From assembly GCA_023422095.1 (NCBI GenBank), contig JAEZSD010000072.1, positions 1-11,164 of the forward strand: a stretch of DNA of 11,164 bases. Reading direction: 5' to 3'. The position numbers and the translations under genes were made by a program. Numbering within the stretch: position 1 is the stretch's first letter; every line of letters begins with the position of its first letter. This document shows, in pieces, positions 6,639 through 11,164 of the stretch. The notes under the pieces were generated by a model. It did no database searches, was not told the DNA's origin, and saw only the letters and a program-made list of their open reading frames with translations. The DNA is from Bacillota bacterium (GTDB lineage Bacteria; Bacillota_I; Bacilli_A; RFN20; CAG-826).

Positions 6639-7946
6639 ATGCTAATTCCTCTATTAATTATTGTTGTTATCTCTATCATATCAATGGTCTTATTGATCAT
6701 ATTGAAACCCCAAATTAAGGTGTTTCGCTTTAACTTACAAACTTTCTATTGGCCAATTTTAATAGGGGCTATGCTCATATTAATATTTAGTTTGTTGGAT
6801 CCTCAAATTGCTTTTCAATCTTTGACAAATAATTCTGCGATTAATCCTTTGAAGTTATTAATTATTTTTCTATCTCTTTCTTTTATATCTATTATTCTTG
6901 ATGAAACAGGTTTTTTTGCGTTTTTGGCAAGCTTTGCTGTTAATAAATCCAAAGGTTCGCAAATTAAACTCTTCATTATTTTGTACTCATTGGTGTCATT
7001 TTTGACGGTTTTTACGAGTAATGACATTATTATTTTGACATTTACCCCTTTTATCATTTTCTTTTGTAAAAGAGCTAATATAAATCCTATTCCTTTCCTA
7101 GTTAGCGAGTTTATTGCTGCCAATACTTGGTCTTTATTTTTGATTATTGGAAACCCAACAAACATTTATTTAGGGCAATCATTCGGAATATCATTTTTTG
7201 AATACGTAAAAGTAATGGCACTTCCTACCTTTTTTGTTGGAACAGTGTCATTTATTATCCTTTTTTTATTATTTTATCGTCAACTTAAGGTCAAAATGCC
7301 AGCTGTTGACATGCCAATAGAGAAAGTGAAAACACCTTTGCCTATGTATGTTGCTTTATTCATCCTTATTGCTAGCATGGTTTTAATGGCGGTTTCCAAC
7401 TATGCAAATCTTGAAATGTACCTCATTACTATATGCTGTTCGGTTACCTTAGCAATCTTTGTCATCATCTATTGCATTAGTAAACATAAGAGTTTTCTCT
7501 TAACAAATACCTTAAAGAGAATTCCCTACAGTCTCATTCCTTTTGTCCTTTCTATGTTTTTAATTGTCCTTGCTCTTCATGAACAGGGAGTCACGACCAT
7601 TTTGGCTAATTTCTTAGGTGATAAAATGCCAATTTTTGCCTATGGTTTCTCTTCTTTTTTTGTTTCTAATTTAATTAACAATATTCCCATGACTGTTCTT
7701 TTTCAGCAAATCATAAATGCAGGATCGCCAAGCATAGTTCCAGAATCAATATACGCTAGTATTGTAGCTTCAAACATTGGGGCATTCATCACTCCAATTG
7801 GAAGTTTGGCTGGCCTGATGTGGATGTCATTGTTGAAGACCTATAATGTTAAATTTTCGTTTCTAAGATTTACTCTTTATGGCCTCACCATTGGTATCCC
7901 GAGCATTGCGTTCGGATTGATAGGGTTGTTTATTGAAATGCTGTAA
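6639..7946 (+). CDS. ArsB/NhaD-superfamily ion transporter
   Basis: 435 residues, almost wholly hydrophobic with about ten or more membrane helices. The two inverted halves carry paired re-entrant motifs of the ArsB/NhaD (ion transporter) superfamily: FTSNDIIILTFTPFI (125-139) with GNPTNIYLG (171-179), and LINNIPMTVLF (345-355) with SNIGAFITPIGSLAGLMW (378-395). The last block closely resembles the ArsB G.N..PIGSLA..LW signature, and the length suits ArsB. Family members export arsenite or exchange Na+/H+ or carboxylates. No arsR, arsC or arsA is nearby, so arsenite is not supported by context. The 46-base gap to the DUF1538-PII cluster lacks a terminator, so co-transcription is likely. The start has no clear Shine-Dalgarno and no in-frame ATG, GTG or TTG exists upstream before a stop at 6591. 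Confidence 0.82.
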   Translation: MLIPLLIIVVISIISMVLLIILKPQIKVFRFNLQTFYWPILIGAMLILIFSLLDPQIAFQSLTNNSAINPLKLLIIFLSLSFISIILDETGFFAFLASFAVNKSKGSQIKLFIILYSLVSFLTVFTSNDIIILTFTPFIIFFCKRANINPIPFLVSEFIAANTWSLFLIIGNPTNIYLGQSFGISFFEYVKVMALPTFFVGTVSFIILFLLFYRQLKVKMPAVDMPIEKVKTPLPMYVALFILIASMVLMAVSNYANLEMYLITICCSVTLAIFVIIYCISKHKSFLLTNTLKRIPYSLIPFVLSMFLIVLALHEQGVTTILANFLGDKMPIFAYGFSSFFVSNLINNIPMTVLFQQIINAGSPSIVPESIYASIVASNIGAFITPIGSLAGLMWMSLLKTYNVKFSFLRFTLYGLTIGIPSIAFGLIGLFIEML

Positions 7947-7960
7947 TAATATGCTAATAT
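7933..7960 (+). promoter_or_regulatory. Possible internal promoter before the DUF1538 gene
   Basis: TTGAAA (7933-7938) and TAATAT (7955-7960) are separated by 16 bases and overlap the end of the ArsB-like gene. A 6-bp AT-only inverted repeat (7947-7962) lies over the same bases. This could give the DUF1538-PII genes their own start, but the match is modest. Confidence 0.28.
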
Positions 7961-7992
7961 TAATTCAGTAATTAAAAAGGAAGGAGAAATGC

Positions 7993-9525
7993 ATGAAATT
8001 ATTACGTTATCTCCGTGAAGTTTTTTTCTCTTCTCTTCCTCTATTAGCTATTATCATTATTGTTACTGCTGTATTCCCCTTTAATGGTGGAAACATCGTT
8101 TATGACTATCTAAAAATTGGCATTGGTTATGCTATGGTTTTAGTTGGACAAGCTGTTTTTTTAACCGGCTTAGACAGCAGTATTCTACCTGTTGGAAAAC
8201 TTGTTGGTGGCAGCATTACTAAACTTAACAAAATTGTTTTTATACTACTCTTTGGCTTTTTGTTTGGTCTTGTAGCGACGATAGCGGAGCCCGCCATTCA
8301 AGTGATGGCAAAGCAGGTGGAACAAATTGCTGAGCCAATCAATAATATCGTATTTTTATTTGTCGTTGGATTTGGCACAGGAATTGCAGTTGCTTTCGCA
8401 ATTTATCGCATTATTAGAAATATAAACATCAAAATTGTTTTTCTCGTCTTATATTTAGCAATTTTTGCTCTTGTCTTTTTCGTCCCTTCACAATATCAAG
8501 CCCTTGCCTTTGACGCGAGTGGTGCAACGACTGGCGATATTTCTGTCCCCTTTATTTTGGCTCTCGGATTGGGTATAAGCAAAACGGTCAGTAAAAACAA
8601 AACGACAGACGAGAGCTTTGGCATTCTTGGTATTGCCAGCGTGGGATCGATTATTGCTGTTTTCATCTATGGTTTAATTCTCCAAACGGTTGGGACAGTT
8701 CCTTATGCCCCTGAAACAACTAAAGGAATATGGGAAACTATTGGAACGAATTTATTATCCGTTACCCTAGCCTTAACTCCAATCATCGTAATTTTTCTCT
8801 TTTTTCAATTTTTCTTCATTAAATTACCTAAGAAAAAGATTATTGGCATTATTTTAAGTACTTTGGTTGTGTTTGTTGGCTTGTTCATTTTCTTATTCGG
8901 AATTGATTTTGGCTTTGCGTTCGCAGGGAACTACATTGGTAAGGTATTCATTCAAAATGAAACTTATAAGTGGTTCCTCATCCCAATTAGTTTTGTGCTT
9001 GGATTTGCTATTACCCTAACTGAACCCGCTGTCGTGGTTTTAGGGGAGCAAGTCGAAGAAATTACCAATGGATTTTTAAAGAAGAGAGTTATCAAACTTA
9101 GCTTAGCTTTATCAATTGGGCTAGCCAGCATTATGTGTATTTGCAAAGTGATATTTGGAATCCCCTTTTTATACTTCATCATTCCTTTATATGCGATTGC
9201 ATTAACGTTATTGTTTTTCACGCCCAAGCTCTTCGTTGGATTGGCTTTTGATTCTGGAGGGGTTACTGGTGGAGCGATTACGAGCGCTTTTCTAACGCCT
9301 TTAACTCTTGGAGTTAGTCAAGCATTAAATCAGGATATATTAGAGCAGGGTTTTGGGATGATTGCCTTCATCTCCGTCACCCCCTTAATAATCATTCAAA
9401 TTTTAGGTATAATGTATGAGCGGAAAATTAAGAAAGTTCAATCTATTGACAATCAAGCTTACGAGGATGAAATTAATCCATTGTTAACTCAGAACAATCC
9501 AATAGAAAGTGAGAAGAAGAAATGA
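7993..9525 (+). CDS. DUF1538 integral membrane protein (duplicated fold, putative transporter)
   Basis: 510 residues, strongly hydrophobic, made of two homologous halves offset by about 245 residues. TIAEPAIQVMAKQVEQI (from 96) matches TLTEPAVVVLGEQVEEI (from 341). LAFDASGATTGDISVPFILALGLGIS (171-196) matches, position by position, the block LAFDSGGVTGGAIT at 417-430 and its continuation to 442. GLD..ILPVGKLVG (59-71) matches GID..FAFAGNYIG (303-316). These AEP/TEP and FDxxGxTxG blocks are the DUF1538 hallmark; the duplication suggests a pseudo-symmetric transporter or channel. The family has no experimentally established substrate that I know of. A hydrophilic 35-residue cytoplasmic-looking tail ends the protein. 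The ribosome site GGAAGGAG (7979-7986) is very strong. The stop overlaps the next start in ATGA, so it is translationally coupled to the first PII-like gene. Confidence 0.85.
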   Translation: MKLLRYLREVFFSSLPLLAIIIIVTAVFPFNGGNIVYDYLKIGIGYAMVLVGQAVFLTGLDSSILPVGKLVGGSITKLNKIVFILLFGFLFGLVATIAEPAIQVMAKQVEQIAEPINNIVFLFVVGFGTGIAVAFAIYRIIRNINIKIVFLVLYLAIFALVFFVPSQYQALAFDASGATTGDISVPFILALGLGISKTVSKNKTTDESFGILGIASVGSIIAVFIYGLILQTVGTVPYAPETTKGIWETIGTNLLSVTLALTPIIVIFLFFQFFFIKLPKKKIIGIILSTLVVFVGLFIFLFGIDFGFAFAGNYIGKVFIQNETYKWFLIPISFVLGFAITLTEPAVVVLGEQVEEITNGFLKKRVIKLSLALSIGLASIMCICKVIFGIPFLYFIIPLYAIALTLLFFTPKLFVGLAFDSGGVTGGAITSAFLTPLTLGVSQALNQDILEQGFGMIAFISVTPLIIIQILGIMYERKIKKVQSIDNQAYEDEINPLLTQNNPIESEKKK

Positions 9526-9830
9526 TGAATGACCAAGTGGTGTTTCTAATGGTTATTGCCCCCCGTGAACAAAAAGACAAACTAGTTAGCGAATTGCATG
9601 ACAATAACGCCAACTATTTGAATGTTATGTTTGGACATGGAACTTTAGATGGCAGCAAACTTGCCACATTATTTCCCTTTGCAACTGAGCCAAGGAAAGT
9701 TGTTATTACCGCCTTTGTTCGCTCCTCACAAGTCACGGGTTTATTAATGCTCTTAGAAGAGAAATTTATGTTCAATCAAGCCAATACAGGCTTTGCATTT
9801 ACCATACCAATTGAGTGTATTTATCACTAA
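9522..9830 (+). CDS. PII-like (GlnB-fold) protein 1, DUF1538-associated
   Basis: 102 residues. The pattern of strands and helices is PII-like: VVFLMVIAP strand, an amphipathic helix, FGHGTLDG at the base of the T-loop position, EPRKVVITAFV strand, a helix, then NTGFAFTIPIECI as the terminal strand. It aligns end to end with the next gene (G-G.....EP..I, N-G..FT.P). Classical GlnB/GlnK features are missing: no T-loop tyrosine with its flanking residues and no B-loop GKIFV-type motif. Canonical ATP/2-oxoglutarate binding is therefore doubtful. PII-fold proteins usually form trimers and gate a neighbouring transporter, as GlnK does AmtB and SbtB does SbtA. Its start overlaps the DUF1538 stop, which points to that membrane protein as partner. 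ATG at 9525 is an equally possible start. The fold is fairly sure; the ligand is unknown. Confidence 0.75.
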   Translation: MMNDQVVFLMVIAPREQKDKLVSELHDNNANYLNVMFGHGTLDGSKLATLFPFATEPRKVVITAFVRSSQVTGLLMLLEEKFMFNQANTGFAFTIPIECIYH

Positions 9831-9835
9831 GGAGA
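9829..9835 (+). promoter_or_regulatory. Ribosome binding site deciding the second PII-like start
   Basis: AAGGAGA overlaps the TAA of the upstream gene and sits six bases before the ATG at 9842. It selects this codon over an in-frame ATG at 9815, which lies inside the upstream gene and would add nine residues without homology to PII proteins. Confidence 0.75.
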
Positions 9836-9841
9836 CTTATT

Positions 9842-10159
9842 ATGGACAAGTATCAAAACATGAAAGCTTTATTAATCATTGTTAATGCTGGCTTTGCTGA
9901 CCAAGCTGTTGAAGTAGCTCAGAATTGTGGAGCCACCGGAGCAACTATCCTTTCAGCGCGTGGTTCGGGAGCTAAATACTCTTCATTTTTAGGCATTCAT
10001 TATGAACCTGAACGTGAAATTATCATCAGCGTGGTCTCTCAAGATGTGGCTAAAAACATCATCGATGCAATTGATAATTCGTTAGGCAAAAATACCCCAA
10101 TGAATGGAATTTGTTTTACAATGCCTGTCGATCACATGACAAGCTTGAAAAAAGAATAA
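9842..10159 (+). CDS. PII-like (GlnB-fold) protein 2, DUF1538-associated
   Basis: 105 residues from the ATG at 9842. It shows the PII fold order: MKALLIIVNAGFADQAVEVAQ (strand then helix), GATGATILSARGSG (second strand and start of the T-loop region, very PII-like), EPEREIIISVV (third strand), a helix ending AIDNSL, and NTPMNGICFTMPVDHM (terminal strand). The T-loop region between RGSG and EPE is only about a dozen residues and has no conserved uridylylated Tyr51 context. The GKNTPMNG segment replaces the classical B-loop. The protein therefore likely binds a different effector from GlnB. It is a diverged paralogue of the preceding gene, 11 bases downstream and with its own strong ribosome site. 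The two could form mixed trimers on the DUF1538 protein (inference). A terminator follows its stop. Confidence 0.82.
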   Translation: MDKYQNMKALLIIVNAGFADQAVEVAQNCGATGATILSARGSGAKYSSFLGIHYEPEREIIISVVSQDVAKNIIDAIDNSLGKNTPMNGICFTMPVDHMTSLKKE

Positions 10160-10174
10160 ATGCTAATAAAAGAT

Positions 10175-10201
10175 GTCAGCTTTTGAGGGCTGACTTTTTT
10201 T
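10175..10201. terminator. Terminator of the DUF1538-PII operon, shared with the convergent gene
   Basis: GTCAGC (10175-10180) pairs with GCTGAC (10189-10194) around an eight-base loop, followed by seven T residues (10195-10201). The stop codon of the convergent flavodiiron gene lies within the T tract. On the minus strand the hairpin is followed by ATCTTTTATT, so it may also end that transcript. Confidence 0.8.
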
Positions 10202-11164
10202 ATACATTTTTGATTATGTCGTCAAGTATTGGATAGTCAGTTTGTTTAAGGGCGGACTTTATCGTGAGAGATAGTGGGTCAATCGTGCAATTCGATAACT
10301 CATCTATGTATTTCTTCATCAATTCTTTGGCTTGAGGGGCCCAGGTGCCATTTTCAATTATGTAGAAATGTTTATTTTGTACACCATGCTCAATCAATGT
10401 TCGTAGATATATCTCCATCTTGGGATAAAGGCCGACATTAAAGGTTGGAGCTAATAAAATAATTTTTGAATAGATGAATGAATCGGATAAGGCGTAACTG
10501 ACATCAACAATATTCAGTGTGTGAATAATGGTTTTGATGCCTCTTGCTTGTAAGCCCTTTTCAAGATACAATGCGGCTTCTTTGGTGTGCCCGTAAATGC
10601 TGGCGTATAAGATTAAAACCCCATCTTCTTCTGGAGTGTGGGTACACCATTTTCCATACCATGAGAATAGGGTAGAAATGTTTTGTTCATGAACCAAACC
10701 ATGCAATGACAAAATCATCTTGATAGGCAGATTTTTAATTTTCGTAACGAGATTGAGAACACTTGATGCGTATTTTGAAATAACATTAGTAAAATAACGT
10801 CTTGATTCACTGAGCAAGAAAGCTTTGTTTTCATAATTACGTTCATAAGGATTAGGTGCCGTGACAAAAGAGCCAAAGGCATCAGCGGAAAATAAAATTT
10901 GATGATTTTCTTCATAACTCATCATGACTTCTGGCCAGTGAACCATGGGAGCAGAGATAAAGCGAAGAGTGTGACTTCCTAAAGGAAGAGTGTCACCTTC
11001 TTTAATAATGTTGAACTTCAAATGACTTAAATCAGGGAAGAAGTTTTTGAAGAAAACAGAACCCATCATCGAAATATATATTTGAGCATTGGGGTATTTC
11101 TTTATGATATCCCTAATTGAAGCAGTGTGATCGGGCTCTATGTGGTGAATAACGATGTAATCAA
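10200..11164 (-). CDS. Flavodiiron protein (A-type oxygen/NO reductase), 5' end outside window
   Basis: The reading frame is open to the window edge, so this is a partial gene of 320 visible residues; about 70 N-terminal residues are missing compared with the roughly 400-residue family. Visible residues are counted from Asp at 11162. The metallo-beta-lactamase-like diiron domain shows HIEPDH (His7, Glu9, Asp11), HW (His75), SADAFG (Asp94) and LHG (His154). This reproduces the family pattern H-x-E-x-D-(62)-H-(18)-D-(60)-H to within one residue. A flavodoxin domain follows, with FMN phosphate loop YASIYGHT and later APTFNVGLYP and IIENGTWAP. These soluble anaerobe enzymes reduce O2 to water or NO to N2O using FMN and a diiron site, fed by rubredoxin or another electron donor. 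No rubredoxin domain is fused at the C-terminus. It converges with the PII operon. Confidence 0.93.
   Translation of the reverse strand, partial: DYIVIHHIEPDHTASIRDIIKKYPNAQIYISMMGSVFFKNFFPDLSHLKFNIIKEGDTLPLGSHTLRFISAPMVHWPEVMMSYEENHQILFSADAFGSFVTAPNPYERNYENKAFLLSESRRYFTNVISKYASSVLNLVTKIKNLPIKMILSLHGLVHEQNISTLFSWYGKWCTHTPEEDGVLILYASIYGHTKEAALYLEKGLQARGIKTIIHTLNIVDVSYALSDSFIYSKIILLAPTFNVGLYPKMEIYLRTLIEHGVQNKHFYIIENGTWAPQAKELMKKYIDELSNCTIDPLSLTIKSALKQTDYPILDDIIKNV

Noticed and set aside
6815..7165. 116-residue minus strand ORF within the ArsB-like gene
   Set aside because: It is antisense to conserved transporter motifs, with no family resemblance or ribosome site. The same reasoning removes 254-451, 944-1156, 8964-9227 and 10715-10915.
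6639..7946. Calling the ArsB-like protein a true arsenite pump
   Set aside because: The motifs give only the superfamily, and no arsR, arsC or arsA accompanies it.
7947..7962. TAATAT-GCTA-ATATTA as a terminator between the ArsB-like and DUF1538 genes
   Set aside because: The 6-bp stem is wholly A/T with no T tract after it, too weak to terminate transcription.
9523..9528. TGATGA as readthrough Trp codons (mycoplasma code)
   Set aside because: All tryptophans in the window use TGG, full-length families are recovered with standard stops, and the ATGA overlap is a usual coupling signal.
9815..9841. Upstream ATG of the second PII-like gene
   Set aside because: It lies inside the first PII-like gene, and the AAGGAGA site is positioned for the ATG at 9842.
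11066..11069. Start of the flavodiiron gene at the ATG near 11069
   Set aside because: The frame stays open to 11164 and the upstream codons encode the canonical HIEPDH iron-ligand motif, so the ATG is internal and the gene is cut by the window.

Overview
The window is AT-rich DNA from a low-GC bacterium of the Firmicutes/Bacilli type, possibly close to the Mollicutes (Izemoplasma- or Acholeplasma-like) or the Erysipelotrichia. That placement is an inference from AT content, purine-rich Shine-Dalgarno sites, a FabT/FakB-type lipid module and a flavodiiron protein. Tryptophan is encoded by TGG and the long ORFs are intact under the standard code, so this is not a TGA=Trp mycoplasma. The flavodiiron protein and the methionine sulfoxide repair enzyme suggest an anaerobe or microaerophile that meets oxygen now and then.

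Layout. 81-464 (+): a small two-helix membrane protein with a C-terminal SHOCT motif. It converges on 519-836 (-), a DUF4234-like small membrane protein, with a shared bidirectional terminator between them. 1013-1972 (+): a fusion of MsrA with a free-methionine-(R)-sulfoxide reductase (GAF-fold fRMsr). 2077-3394 (+): a tight two-gene operon of a FabT-like MarR repressor and a DegV/FakB fatty-acid-binding protein. It sits behind a promoter that carries a perfect TTTGA-type palindrome over the predicted transcription start. 3438-6317 (-): a 959-residue fused ABC ATPase/permease of MacB-like topology with a very large extracytoplasmic domain. 6318-6638: a 321-base divergent intergenic region. 6639-7946 (+): an ArsB/NhaD-superfamily (ion transporter superfamily) membrane protein. 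7993-10159 (+): a DUF1538 integral membrane protein followed by two small, divergent PII-like proteins. 10200-11164 (-): a flavodiiron protein cut by the window edge.

How the genes fit together. The repressor and FakB-like protein look like an autoregulated exogenous fatty-acid use module. The DUF1538-PII-PII cluster is the most interesting part: a duplicated-fold membrane protein translationally coupled to two different PII-like subunits that lack the classical PII nucleotide-binding and uridylylation features. This resembles the AmtB-GlnK and SbtA-SbtB arrangement of a transporter next to its trimeric gatekeeper, here with two paralogous gatekeepers and possibly co-transcribed with the upstream ArsB-like transporter. 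All three convergent junctions use compact bidirectional hairpin terminators; one overlaps the last codons of its neighbour and one puts the neighbour's stop codon in its T tract. No tRNA, rRNA, CRISPR, insertion sequence or phage gene was seen.
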